DNA from: Candidatus Scalindua sp.
GTDB taxonomy: Bacteria; Planctomycetota; Brocadiia; Brocadiales; Scalinduaceae
DNA: 33,366 nt
Assembly (NCBI GenBank): GCA_021777035.1
Contig: JAIQZR010000077.1
Span: 1 to 33,366 of the forward strand
Reading direction: 5' to 3'
A program made the position numbers and the translations under genes. Below are positions 22,976-31,789 of the stretch, in pieces. Under the pieces are notes generated by a model, which searched no databases, had not been told where the DNA came from, and saw only the letters and a program-made list of their open reading frames with translations. Each line of letters opens with the position of its first letter. Within the stretch, counting starts at the first letter, position 1.

Positions 22976-24313
22976 ATGAAAAAAAATAATAAAAACACAA
23001 CACAGGCAAGCCTGTTAAATAAGATAGAGAGTAGAGAGGCTGTGATAGGGGTTATAGGTTTGGGCTATGTTGGATTGCCACTGGCAATCCATTTTGGACA
23101 TCAAGGATTCAAGGTAATTGGCTTTGATGTGGACAAGCGTAAAATTGATATGCTTTATCAAGGAAAGTCTTACATTAAGCACATAAAGATGGAGCCTGTC
23201 AGCACAAAAATAAAAGAAGGTAAACTTGAGGCAACCGTTGATTTCAGTCGTCTTGGTGAAGCGGATTGTATATTGATCTGTGTTCCCACACCACTAACAG
23301 ATAAGATGGAGCCTGATCTGAGTTATGTTCTGGACACTACAAATTCTATCGCCGGTAGTCTACGTGCCGGACAGATTATTGTTTTAGAAAGCACTACCTA
23401 TCCAGGGACCACCGAGGAAATGCTTTTGCCCAGGTTGGAAATTAATGGCATGACGGTTGGGGAGGAATTCTTTCTCGCTTATTCTCCCGAAAGAGAAGAT
23501 CCGGGTAATAGGAATTATGATGCTGCCAATATTCCAAAGGTAGTTGGCGGGGTTACTCCTGCCTGTTTGGAGATTGCATCCAGCCTTTATAATTGTATTA
23601 CACAGTCAGTACCGGTATCGTGCACCAGGGTTGCAGAGATGACAAAGATACTCGAGAATACATTCCGCTCTGTTAATATTGCGCTGGTAAATGAGTTGAA
23701 AGTACTGGGACACAAGATGGGCATAGATGTATTCGAGGTCATTAATGCTGCGGCCACTAAGCCATTCGGTTATACACCATTTTATCCTGGCCCGGGACTT
23801 GGTGGCCATTGTATTCCAATTGACCCATTTTACCTCTCTTGGAAAGCCAAGGAATATGACTTCTCTACTCGGTTTATTCAACTGGCAGGGGAGATCAATG
23901 TGTCTATGCCATATTACGTAATAGATAGAACTATAGAGGCTTTAAATCAGTATGAGAAGAGCCTCAAGGGCAGTAAAATTTTGGTGCTCGGGGTTGCATA
24001 CAAAAAGGACATTGATGACGAAAGAGAATCTCCAGGTTATACAATTATGAAAATGTTGTTAGAAAAGGGTGCTATTGTAAGCTACAATGATCCCTGGATT
24101 CCTGAACTGAAACAGACCAGAAAATACAACTTTGAAAAAAAATCGGTTCCTATCACGCCGGAGCTTCTACAGGGGATGGATGCGGTTGTCATTGTCACCG
24201 ATCACAGTGCGTATGACTATGCTGAGATAGTAAGGCACTCTAATTTGATAATTGACACTCGTAATGCAACAGATAAAGTAGACGGAACGGATGGAAAAGT
24301 TTTTTTTGCATGA
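22976..24313 (+). CDS. UDP-N-acetylglucosamine 6-dehydrogenase (WbpA-like)
   Basis: This 445-residue nucleotide-sugar dehydrogenase would oxidise UDP-GlcNAc to UDP-GlcNAc uronate for surface polysaccharide. A Rossmann motif GVIGLGYVGLPLA lies near residues 25-37. The central segment FYPGPGLGGHCIPIDPFY carries the catalytic Cys in the WbpA/TviB form rather than the Ugd form, and VLGVAYKKDIDDERESP lies in the C-terminal domain. The ATG at 22976 is preceded by AAAGGGAAAC; an upstream in-frame ATG at 22886 would add 30 residues that resemble no family member and lack a ribosome binding site. It is a single gene here; no glycosyltransferase genes are adjacent. Confidence 0.9.
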   Translation: MKKNNKNTTQASLLNKIESREAVIGVIGLGYVGLPLAIHFGHQGFKVIGFDVDKRKIDMLYQGKSYIKHIKMEPVSTKIKEGKLEATVDFSRLGEADCILICVPTPLTDKMEPDLSYVLDTTNSIAGSLRAGQIIVLESTTYPGTTEEMLLPRLEINGMTVGEEFFLAYSPEREDPGNRNYDAANIPKVVGGVTPACLEIASSLYNCITQSVPVSCTRVAEMTKILENTFRSVNIALVNELKVLGHKMGIDVFEVINAAATKPFGYTPFYPGPGLGGHCIPIDPFYLSWKAKEYDFSTRFIQLAGEINVSMPYYVIDRTIEALNQYEKSLKGSKILVLGVAYKKDIDDERESPGYTIMKMLLEKGAIVSYNDPWIPELKQTRKYNFEKKSVPITPELLQGMDAVVIVTDHSAYDYAEIVRHSNLIIDTRNATDKVDGTDGKVFFA

Positions 24314-24602
24314 GTGCATTCTAAAGAAAGGATTGTTATTCTCCTGCTCCATATAATCTGATTGCCATTAGTAATGTATCACGGTATTTACAAAATACAG
24401 TAGTAAATTTCAAAAAACTTCATTTCGTCAATTTCATCTTGTAGTCTCTCTATTTTACTCTAATAAACATCTCTTAATAATGAATCGATATCTCATCTTC
24501 ATACAAATTAATCTGCTTGATTTTAGCGGTTGATTGTATTACCTTTTGTATACATATGAATAAACTCACTTAATATTGCCACAAAATCAGGGAAGGTTTT
24601 TA

Positions 24603-26171
24603 ATGTTTGTGAATAAGGATTATTCTAAGAGTTTTCGTGTACCGCATTATCGTGAACTTGTCAGAAAACATTGCGGCGTTAAAGAAGAGGGTCTCCTTAA
24701 GTATGGGGTAAATGGAAAGAGGATAAAGGAACAGCTGGTAAGCTGCATATGGTCTGAACAGCTTTTGAAGATGGACAGGTTACATACTGAGGATGGCTTA
24801 AGGATTGAGATCATCTCTTCAGGCATATGGAACCTGGAAGAGGGCCCTGACTTTAAGGATGCTGAAATGCTTCTGGAAGGGGAGGGGATAGTGAAAGGAG
24901 ATGTGGAAATTCATGTGTGTGCAGGTGATTGGGCACGTCATGGACACAGTAAACAGAAGGAGTATGAAAACGTTTGCTTACATGTCTTTATGTGGAATGA
25001 TAGGGAAGATAAGCATGTTACAATCAAAAATCGCAAGATTCCTCAGTTGGCGCTTTATGATTACTTGAAGTATGAATTGGATAAACTGTCAGAAACAATT
25101 GATATTGAAAATTATCCGCACACCGGCAGCGCTAATGCAGGGCCCTGCCAGAAAAGATTGAGTGCTATTTCACTTGATGACAAATGGATTGGACGATTTC
25201 TGGATTATGCCGGTGATGAAAGAATATTGGTCAAGGCGGACAGGATTGAAAAACAACAGAAATCGAAGACGTTTGAGCAGGTCTTGTATGAAGCGATATT
25301 AGAATCACTTGGTTATAAGAATAATAAAGAGCAGTTCAAGTGTTTGGGCTCTCTCGTTACGATCAATGAAATTAGAAGGCTGATACCCTCGGACGTTTCT
25401 ATAAATGAAAGAAGCAAGAGGTTACAAGCATTATTGTTTGGTATGTCAGGACTCTTACCCAGTCAGAGATCAAAATATTCGAGTGGTAAGGATAAGAGTA
25501 CTCTTAAATATATTGCAGAAATTGAACGAATATGGTCAGAAATCAGGAGTGATATCAAACAGGAACCCATGGATGGAGAGTTGTGGAGCTTTAAGTATTC
25601 CAGGCCAGGCAATTACCCAACAAGAAGAATCGCTGCGATCAGCCGTCTCCTGGCAGAAAATTATGAAACTGGGATTTTCAGAGTGATGGTAAAGTCTTTT
25701 GAGAAGACAGAAAAAAACAAGAGCAATTTCGATCAGATTAAAAATATCATTAAAACCACGGAGTCTATCTTTTTAGAATTATATGATGATCACTGGTCCC
25801 ATTATTATACGTTTGGAGGAAGAAGATCCGATAAGAAGGGGCGTTTGATTGGCAAAGAACGTGCTGCTGTAATATTCATAAATATAATTATTCCAGTTAT
25901 ATTGGCATACGCAAGAAAAAGAGAAGACCCTGAGTTAGAGGTGAAATTATTTAAGGCTTATAAGCGACATTCGAAATTATCACATAATAACATTACACGG
26001 TTTATGAACTATAGAATTCTGGGAAAAGATTTACAGAAAGAAAACGTGATTAATTCGGCAAGGCGACAGCAGGGCCTTTTGCAAATATTTAGAGATTTTT
26101 GTGAAAGTGATGACATTGCATGCGAAAGGTGTGTGCTTTTACAAACAATTAATTCGCAACTAAAATATTGA
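24603..26171 (+). CDS. DUF2851 family protein
   Basis: This 522-residue protein has the N-terminal signature of DUF2851: WNLEEGPDFKDAEMLLEG, KGDVEIHV, DWARHGHSKQKEYENVCLHVF. It is a soluble protein of unknown function, common in Bacteroidetes and planctomycetes. The signature region (Trp, Asp, Glu, His residues) recalls nuclease-like folds, but that is only a speculation. The C-terminus holds a CDDIACERC-like Cys cluster near the end (C.SDDIACERCVLLQ). The ATG at 24603 has GGAAGG before it; an upstream TTG at 24576 would include that site. The 289-bp gap before it shows no gene. Confidence 0.8.
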   Translation: MFVNKDYSKSFRVPHYRELVRKHCGVKEEGLLKYGVNGKRIKEQLVSCIWSEQLLKMDRLHTEDGLRIEIISSGIWNLEEGPDFKDAEMLLEGEGIVKGDVEIHVCAGDWARHGHSKQKEYENVCLHVFMWNDREDKHVTIKNRKIPQLALYDYLKYELDKLSETIDIENYPHTGSANAGPCQKRLSAISLDDKWIGRFLDYAGDERILVKADRIEKQQKSKTFEQVLYEAILESLGYKNNKEQFKCLGSLVTINEIRRLIPSDVSINERSKRLQALLFGMSGLLPSQRSKYSSGKDKSTLKYIAEIERIWSEIRSDIKQEPMDGELWSFKYSRPGNYPTRRIAAISRLLAENYETGIFRVMVKSFEKTEKNKSNFDQIKNIIKTTESIFLELYDDHWSHYYTFGGRRSDKKGRLIGKERAAVIFINIIIPVILAYARKREDPELEVKLFKAYKRHSKLSHNNITRFMNYRILGKDLQKENVINSARRQQGLLQIFRDFCESDDIACERCVLLQTINSQLKY

Positions 26172-26175
26172 GGGA

Positions 26176-26226
26176 TTAAGGGATTGAGGGCATATATAGA
26201 ATATTCTGAATTCCTCAATTCCTTAA
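26176..26226 (+). repeat. 14-bp inverted repeat between DUF2851 and acyltransferase genes
   Basis: TTAAGGGATTGAGG (26176-26189) pairs with 26213-26226 with one G-T wobble. It fills most of the 64-bp gap, and the second arm lies just before the downstream start, so it could affect translation of the acyltransferase. Confidence 0.55.
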
Positions 26227-26235
26227 TTAACAATA

Positions 26236-26895
26236 ATGAATTTGCAACAAATTAAGTATTACCTGGTGGGTGTTCTTGGTTCACTCATTGTCAGACTTTT
26301 GTTTAGTACGATAAGTATTAAAGAGATTCCTGATGGTTACTCACAAGATCTTGAGCGTCAGGGTAAACATGCGATATATGCATTCTGGCATGCACACATG
26401 CTGCTTCCGGCTTATGTTGGCAGGCAGCGTAATGTAAAGGTTCTGATAAGTCAACATCGTGATGGTGAATATATTGCGCAGGTTGTTCAGAGACTAGGTT
26501 ACGGCGTTGCTAGAGGTTCTACGACAAGGGGAGGGGCAAGGGCGTTATTACAAATGATAAAGAAGATAAAAGAGGAGTCAATATCTTTGGCGATAACCCC
26601 CGATGGCCCGAAAGGTCCCATATTTGTCGCCCAATCAGGAGCAATACTATTAGGGCAGAAGACGCAATACCCTATTATCCCGGTAATGATACATTTGGGA
26701 CGGTATTGGGAACTTCCAAGCTGGGACAAATTTTGTATACCCAAACCTTTTTCTAAAGTAAAGATTTTTTATGGAGAGCCCATTATGATACCGCCTAAGT
26801 TGGAAAAAACTATGGTGGAGGAGTACAGGCTGTCATTAGAGAATAGCCTCATCAAATTGGGTAATGAGGCCGAAAGCATTTCTAAGGAAGTATAG
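26236..26895 (+). CDS. DUF374 lysophospholipid-type acyltransferase
   Basis: This 219-residue protein of the LPLAT/DUF374 group has an N-terminal membrane anchor (about 8-27), FWHAHMLLP, VLISQHRDGEYIA (the HxDG site), RGSTTRGGARAL and ITPDGPKGP. Members resemble KDO- or lipid A-type acyltransferases and act at the inner membrane in making the outer-membrane lipid anchor, which supports a Gram-negative cell plan. It follows the DUF2851 gene by 64 bp. It converges on the rseP operon across a heavily structured gap. Confidence 0.88.
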   Translation: MNLQQIKYYLVGVLGSLIVRLLFSTISIKEIPDGYSQDLERQGKHAIYAFWHAHMLLPAYVGRQRNVKVLISQHRDGEYIAQVVQRLGYGVARGSTTRGGARALLQMIKKIKEESISLAITPDGPKGPIFVAQSGAILLGQKTQYPIIPVMIHLGRYWELPSWDKFCIPKPFSKVKIFYGEPIMIPPKLEKTMVEEYRLSLENSLIKLGNEAESISKEV

Positions 26896-26927
26896 TATAA
26901 TAAAATGTAAAAACAAATCTTCTTTTT

Positions 26928-27037
26928 TGGAGTGCAGTGACCGCCTGTCCGCCAGTCTGTTAGGCGGGTGTCACTGCTTTAAAACGCATCATCACGCCTG
27001 CCCGGCCTGGCCGTTCGGACGGGGATGATGCACTCCA
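26928..27037. repeat. 110-bp structured element between convergent genes
   Basis: Nine-base arms TGGAGTGCA (26928-26936) and TGCACTCCA (27029-27037) enclose two further hairpins, GCAGTGA/TCACTGC (26934-26940/26971-26977) and GCATCATC/GATGATGC (26986-26993/27024-27031). The interior is much richer in G and C than the surroundings. ATATTTTT follows on the plus strand, so it can terminate the acyltransferase transcript, but its size and composition suggest a mobile-repeat origin. Confidence 0.65.
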
Positions 27038-27055
27038 TATTTTTCCAATAATTCA

Positions 27056-27081
27056 ATGGCCCTCTCTTTCGAGAGGGCCAT
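27056..27081. terminator. 11-bp hairpin just after rseP stop
   Basis: ATGGCCCTCTC (27056-27066) pairs with GAGAGGGCCAT (27071-27081) across TTTC, three bases after the rseP stop. There is no U-run on the minus strand, so it may stabilise the mRNA end rather than terminate by itself. Confidence 0.5.
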
Positions 27082-27084
27082 ATT

Positions 27085-28899
27085 CTAAAGAATGTGAAAT
27101 AACCTCATGATATCATTTTTAGTAGCATATATCATAAGGGACAGTATTAATCCCATGCCGATGTAGTTAGCAATTGCCATTGATTTCTCACTGACAGGGG
27201 AACCCTTAATCTTCTCTATTCCAATGAACATGAGATGCCCTCCATCTAGAACGGGGACAGGTAATATATTTATTACTGCCAGATTTATGCTGATAATAGC
27301 CATGAAATACATGAGTTTGCCGATTCCTGATTGTGCTGACGCGTATGACGCCTGGGCTATCAGTACCGGTCCACCTAATGCTTTGGTTGATAATTTCTTT
27401 GAAACAAAACCCTGTATGGTCAGATAGATTCTTTTGATATTTATGACTGCTTTATGTGAACCCACAGAGCACGCTTTGAGAAGACCATATTTTCTGAGCA
27501 CTTTCTTTTCTCCGAATTTAATCCCTAATACTCCTTGCGCATTTTTCTCGTTTTTCTTCGGTTTGATGGTCTTTGTGATTGTCTCATAATTATGTGTCCA
27601 TGCGATTTCAAACTCCTCGCCCTGGCTTGCCGTAACAAGCGTTAAAAGCTGGCTCCATTCTGTTACATTTTTTCCGTTTATTGATGTAATGGTATCACCT
27701 GGTTTAATACCTGCTTTCTCTGCGGGAAAACCTTCAACTGTAGAATCTACCGTCAATCCGTAGTGAGGAAAGATCCCCTCGGAAAATTTTTGTACTGTCT
27801 CGTCTCCCACTTTTGTTAATTTTATATGTTTTGTGTCATTGCCTCTGTTTACTTGCAGTGTGACAATACCATCCGGCAACTCTTTTATTGTGTTTATTAA
27901 CTTTGAAAACCCATGAATACTCTGTGAATTTACCTTAACTATCTTGTCTCCTTTTTCCAATCCGAGGGAATATGCAAGGCTGTCTTTCTTCACACCATCA
28001 ATTTCTGATGTTGCACAGGATAGCCCGATCATCCATCGAGTAACGGCGGCTGGAGTTACTTTTATGTCTATATCTTGACCATTACGCAACACAGTGAGTG
28101 AGAGCTCCTTACCGGGACTTGCCTGTACTATTCCTATAAACTCACTTGTGGTAGCAACCGCTTTTCCATTAACTTTCAGTATTGTATCATTAACGTGCAG
28201 TTCTGATGACTGCACCGGTGTATCTGCATTCTCAACGGTAAACATTTTGTTTACTTCCAATGTGCTTGCCGGTGCGATTCCTATGCGTTGTACGCCAACT
28301 GAAGCGTCATACTCCGGCATTACGTTGACATCGAATGTCTCGTTGTCTCTTTCGATCTTCATGTTAATGCCTTTAGAAGAGTTGCTTAATGCTACGGAAA
28401 TGAAGATATCTTCAAAATCCGGATCATTTACACCGTTAATTCGTACAATTTTATCCCCAGGTCTTATTCCGGCCTCCCATGCAGGCCCACCCGGTAATGC
28501 CTGTCCTACTTCAGCAGTAATGAAAGGAACCCCAACTCTGAAAGCAATAATAAAAGCAATAAATGCGAGAATTGTATTACAAGTGACACCAGCTACGAGC
28601 ACTGAGGCGCGTTGCCATGGCTTCTTTGACATAAACTCCCAATCCTCGCCTGTGTTAGAGTCCTCTCTCTGTTCCCCGGCAAGTTTCACGTATCCTCCCA
28701 AAGGTACGATTGAGATCCGATAGTCAGTGTCGCCTATCTGTTTCCTTATTAGTGCCGGTCCGAACCCAAGTGAAAATGCGTGTACCTTTACTCCTATTTT
28801 CTTGGCTACTAAGAAGTGTCCAAGTTCGTGAATAAAAATGAGTAAACCTATTCCTACAATTACTAAAATGACGTTAGATGATATTCCTATGAAAGGCAT
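27085..28899 (-). CDS. rseP: RseP-type site-2 protease with four PDZ-like segments
   Basis: This 604-residue intramembrane zinc metalloprotease has HELGH at residues 24-28 in the first membrane segment, the family motif NILPVPVLDGGH near the C-terminus, and hydrophobic segments at both ends. Between them are four PDZ-like segments, recognisable by GI.PGDKI..ING, .VNDTILKVNGK, L.KGDKIVKVNSQ and GIKPGDTITSINGK; E. coli RseP has two and about 450 residues. The enzyme cuts anti-sigma factors or signal-peptide remnants in the inner membrane. Its ATG at 28899 lies inside the end of dxr (13-base overlap) with GGAG upstream. It is last in the ispG-dxr-rseP operon. Confidence 0.9.
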   Translation of the reverse strand: MPFIGISSNVILVIVGIGLLIFIHELGHFLVAKKIGVKVHAFSLGFGPALIRKQIGDTDYRISIVPLGGYVKLAGEQREDSNTGEDWEFMSKKPWQRASVLVAGVTCNTILAFIAFIIAFRVGVPFITAEVGQALPGGPAWEAGIRPGDKIVRINGVNDPDFEDIFISVALSNSSKGINMKIERDNETFDVNVMPEYDASVGVQRIGIAPASTLEVNKMFTVENADTPVQSSELHVNDTILKVNGKAVATTSEFIGIVQASPGKELSLTVLRNGQDIDIKVTPAAVTRWMIGLSCATSEIDGVKKDSLAYSLGLEKGDKIVKVNSQSIHGFSKLINTIKELPDGIVTLQVNRGNDTKHIKLTKVGDETVQKFSEGIFPHYGLTVDSTVEGFPAEKAGIKPGDTITSINGKNVTEWSQLLTLVTASQGEEFEIAWTHNYETITKTIKPKKNEKNAQGVLGIKFGEKKVLRKYGLLKACSVGSHKAVINIKRIYLTIQGFVSKKLSTKALGGPVLIAQASYASAQSGIGKLMYFMAIISINLAVINILPVPVLDGGHLMFIGIEKIKGSPVSEKSMAIANYIGMGLILSLMIYATKNDIMRLFHIL

Positions 28900-30035
28900 G
28901 TATTTGTCTCCTTGCGTGCATATTGATCCGCATCTATGACATCCTGCAAAGTGGGGTCTTTTATAAAATCGTGTTCTTTCATAACGTGTTCCACCGCCTT
29001 TGTGATATCTGTAAATTTGATTTTATTATCTAAGAAAGCCTGTACGGCTACTTCATTAGCTGCGTTAAACGTAGCACCCATGGTACCACCTTTTTCAATT
29101 ACTTCATACCCTAATCTTAATGCCGGGAATTTATCCATATCAGGCTTCTGGAAATTAAGAGTGCCCAGTTCCGCGAGATCGAGTGATTTGACATTGCCAT
29201 TTTCTCTGTCAGGATATGTCAGCGCAAATTGAATGGGTACTTTCATATCAGGTACTCCCATTTGGGCGATGACAGAACCGTCGCAGAACTCTACAAGTGA
29301 ATGGATTATCGACTCGGGATGTATGACCACTTCAATCTGGCTCGCGTCCAGGCCAAAAAGCCACTTCGCTTCGATTACTTCAAGGGCTTTGTTCATCAAT
29401 GTCGCTGAGTCAATTGTTATCTTCTTTCCCATATTCCATGTAGGGTGGTTGAGCGCGTCTTCTCTCGTTACTTCCGACAATTTCTCTTTCGGGTGGTTGC
29501 GGAACGGCCCACCGGATGCTGTAATTATGATTTTTTTTACTTCTTCACGACGTCCTGCTCTTAATGCCTGAAGCACCGCACTGTGTTCACTGTCAACAGG
29601 GATGATACTCACACCGTGTTCCTTTGCCATAGGCATAATCAATCCACCTGCCATGACCAAAGCTTCTTTGTTTGCGAGGGCGAGGGTTTTTCCGTTTTTA
29701 ATTACTTCAACAGCAGCAGGAAGCCCGGCCCCTCCGACTATAGCAGAGAGGACTATATCTACATTTTCTTTAGAAACCATCTCCCTGACACTGTCCTTGC
29801 CGGTAAGGATTTGTACAGGATTGCCTGCTAGACTATTTCTTAATGAATCAACATATGTTTCATCCGCAAGAGATACATGTTCCGGTTTAAACTCGTTGAC
29901 CTGTTTCGACAACAGTTCCCATTGGGAATTTGCAGACAAAGCGGCAACCTTGTATTTATGCTTCAGGTTTCTAATAACGTCCAGGGTGCTCTTACCTATC
30001 GAACCGGTTGACCCGAGAATTACTACATTTTTCAT
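28887..30035 (-). CDS. dxr: 1-deoxy-D-xylulose 5-phosphate reductoisomerase
   Basis: This 382-residue enzyme makes MEP from DXP with NADPH, the first committed step of the non-mevalonate isoprenoid pathway. NADPH loop GSTGSIG (residues 8-14), SGGPF, GKKITIDSATLMNKALEVIEA and HPESIIHSLVEF with the metal and substrate ligands are all present. Length is normal. It starts two bases after the ispG stop and overlaps rseP, so the three are coupled. Product feeds squalene and the cyclase at 1546-3600. Confidence 0.96.
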   Translation of the reverse strand: MKNVVILGSTGSIGKSTLDVIRNLKHKYKVAALSANSQWELLSKQVNEFKPEHVSLADETYVDSLRNSLAGNPVQILTGKDSVREMVSKENVDIVLSAIVGGAGLPAAVEVIKNGKTLALANKEALVMAGGLIMPMAKEHGVSIIPVDSEHSAVLQALRAGRREEVKKIIITASGGPFRNHPKEKLSEVTREDALNHPTWNMGKKITIDSATLMNKALEVIEAKWLFGLDASQIEVVIHPESIIHSLVEFCDGSVIAQMGVPDMKVPIQFALTYPDRENGNVKSLDLAELGTLNFQKPDMDKFPALRLGYEVIEKGGTMGATFNAANEVAVQAFLDNKIKFTDITKAVEHVMKEHDFIKDPTLQDVIDADQYARKETNTCLS

Positions 30036-30037
30036 AA

Positions 30038-31087
30038 TTATATCGTTTCTATCTCTGCCAATAATGCGGAAACCATTTCGCTTTCAGGGATTTTCCTTAA
30101 CTTTTCACCTTTTTTGAATAAAAAGCCAACCCCATTTCCACCGGCAATTCCTATATCGGCTTCCATTGCCTCTCCGGGGCCGTTAACAATACATCCCATT
30201 ACGGCAATCTGTACGGATTTTTTCTGGGCAGGGAGTCTTCTCTTTACTTCATTTACTATATTTAGTAGATCTATCTCACAGCGACCGCAAGTCGGGCACG
30301 ATATTATTTCGGCATCTGTTCTTTTTGAAAGCCCAAGTGCCTCAAGGATCTTATATCCTGCGCTTACTTCCTGATGAGGAGGGCCTGTATAAGAGACCCT
30401 CAATGTATCTCCAATTCCTTCTGAAAGCAAACCGCCTATACCGATTGCTGACTTTATTACGGCGTCGACAGGTGCGCCTGCGGCGGTTATACCCAGGTGC
30501 AGTGGATAGTCACACTGTTTTGCTATAGCTCTGTACGCATCCATTGTTTGCTGTACATCAGATGCCTTCAACGAGACTATAATATCCTTAAACCCTAATG
30601 ATTCAAAATGTTCGCAATAGCTTAACGTTGTTTTAACCATTAACGATACAAGGTCTTCATCGTGGCCATTATTACTTCTGATAGAGCCGGAATTAACACC
30701 TATTCTTATAGGAATTCCTCTCTCTTTGGCGAGGCGTACAATCTCCTCCAGCTTGTCTCTGTTTTTCATATTTCCGGGATTTATACGGATCTTGTCTACA
30801 CCTTGTTTGATGGCCTCTAAGGCGAGATTATGGCCAAAATGAATATCCGCAACCAACGGTATGTTTATTCTCTTTTTGAGCTCACCAAGACATTTGACAG
30901 TTTTTACGTCAGGAACGGCAACCCGGATTATTTTGCATTTGAGTGCTTCCAACTCGTGGATCTGCTTCGCAGTTGCTTCGATGTCATCTGTGTGGGTATT
31001 TGTCATTGATTGTATGGCGATCGGCGCATTATTACCAATCTCAATAGAACCAACTGAAACGCTTCTTGATTTCCGTCTATTTGTCAT
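30038..31087 (-). CDS. ispG: 4-hydroxy-3-methylbut-2-en-1-yl diphosphate synthase
   Basis: This 349-residue iron-sulfur enzyme (GcpE) converts MEcPP to HMBPP in the penultimate step of the MEP pathway. SCPTCGRCEIDL gives two of the [4Fe-4S] cysteines and MGCIVNGPGEA the third, with the Glu ligand following. Length matches the short bacterial form. No clear ribosome binding site precedes the ATG at 31087. It is the first gene of ispG-dxr-rseP, with a promoter-like pair at 31131-31158. Confidence 0.95.
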   Translation of the reverse strand: MTNRRKSRSVSVGSIEIGNNAPIAIQSMTNTHTDDIEATAKQIHELEALKCKIIRVAVPDVKTVKCLGELKKRINIPLVADIHFGHNLALEAIKQGVDKIRINPGNMKNRDKLEEIVRLAKERGIPIRIGVNSGSIRSNNGHDEDLVSLMVKTTLSYCEHFESLGFKDIIVSLKASDVQQTMDAYRAIAKQCDYPLHLGITAAGAPVDAVIKSAIGIGGLLSEGIGDTLRVSYTGPPHQEVSAGYKILEALGLSKRTDAEIISCPTCGRCEIDLLNIVNEVKRRLPAQKKSVQIAVMGCIVNGPGEAMEADIGIAGGNGVGFLFKKGEKLRKIPESEMVSALLAEIETI

Positions 31088-31130
31088 ATAAAAGCAGTCT
31101 ATAATTAACTTTATCGAATTTAAAGCACTT

Positions 31131-31158
31131 ATTTTAACAGTTTTTCACATAAACTCAA
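31131..31158 (-). promoter_or_regulatory. Possible promoter of the ispG-dxr-rseP operon
   Basis: TTGAGT (31153-31158) and TAAAAT (31131-31136) are 16 bp apart on the minus strand, 43 bp before ispG. In the rest of the gap 31088-31501 I see only the 67-bp repeat at 31262-31328 and no gene. Confidence 0.35.
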
Positions 31159-31261
31159 GTTATTATAATATTACGCTCGAACAGACCGAGTACGAATTCA
31201 AAAGGGGGGATAGATGCCAGAGACGAATTACATGAAATGGCATGAATGGATTACTCTTTTT

Positions 31262-31328
31262 TACAAATATGCGAAACAGAGTTTCGCGGACAATGCGTTC
31301 CCAAACGGGAGTTTGGGAACGAGCAAAA
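31262..31328. repeat. 67-bp dispersed repeat, copy A
   Basis: Two adjacent perfect hairpins, GCGAAAC/GTTTCGC (loop AGA) and GTTCCCAAAC/GTTTGGGAAC (loop GGGA), are followed by GAGCAAAA. The same 67 bp, with three substitutions, recur in direct orientation at 33256-33322. Short peptide frames read through it are not genes. Confidence 0.85.
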
Positions 31329-31501
31329 ACCTGGCAGAAGGGGTGCAATGTGGTTCTAAATAACATCTTCATCCACTACAAATACGTTAGGGTCATTGTA
31401 CAAATCAGGGTCTTTGAAATTATCTATTTTCCGTCTCAAGGTATTCGTGCAATGCTCTTCCTGGTTATGTTCATTTTTAAGCCTCTCCCTCTGTAGCAAG
31501 G

Positions 31502-31717
31502 TTAATCATTCCTGTTTTCAGGTTGATTCTTTTTCCGATAGATGCTCCAACCAATCGTGTAGTAGATAAGAGCAAATAGCATTACTAAAACAAAATATGT
31601 ATAAAAACCACTAACGTGATAGTTACCCAGGGAATCACCAGACCCAAGGTATATCATAATATTAAATAAAACAAATGCCCAGATTGCTATTAACAGTCCT
31701 CTTGCTATTTTGAACAT
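31502..31717 (-). CDS. Small two-helix membrane protein
   Basis: This 71-residue protein has two predicted membrane helices (about 7-24 and 37-58), a polar loop between, and a charged tail (YRKKNQPENRND). AAGGGG seven bases before the ATG at 31717 is a good ribosome binding site. I do not recognise the family. It lies 72 bp downstream of the AAA ATPase gene, on the same strand and inside the pair of 67-bp repeats, so the two may form one accessory unit. Confidence 0.6.
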   Translation of the reverse strand: MFKIARGLLIAIWAFVLFNIMIYLGSGDSLGNYHVSGFYTYFVLVMLFALIYYTIGWSIYRKKNQPENRND

Positions 31718-31789
31718 CAGAATCCCCTTTTTTTACTACTTCCTCTAACAAAAACTATACCCTCATGCTGATCTATATACTGAAAGATT

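Noticed and set aside
31242..31496. 84-residue plus-strand frame through repeat copy A
   Set aside because: Its central part is the translation of the 67-bp repeat (VSRTMRS.TGVWERAK), which also appears in the frame at 33134-33325; repeat-derived, not a gene.
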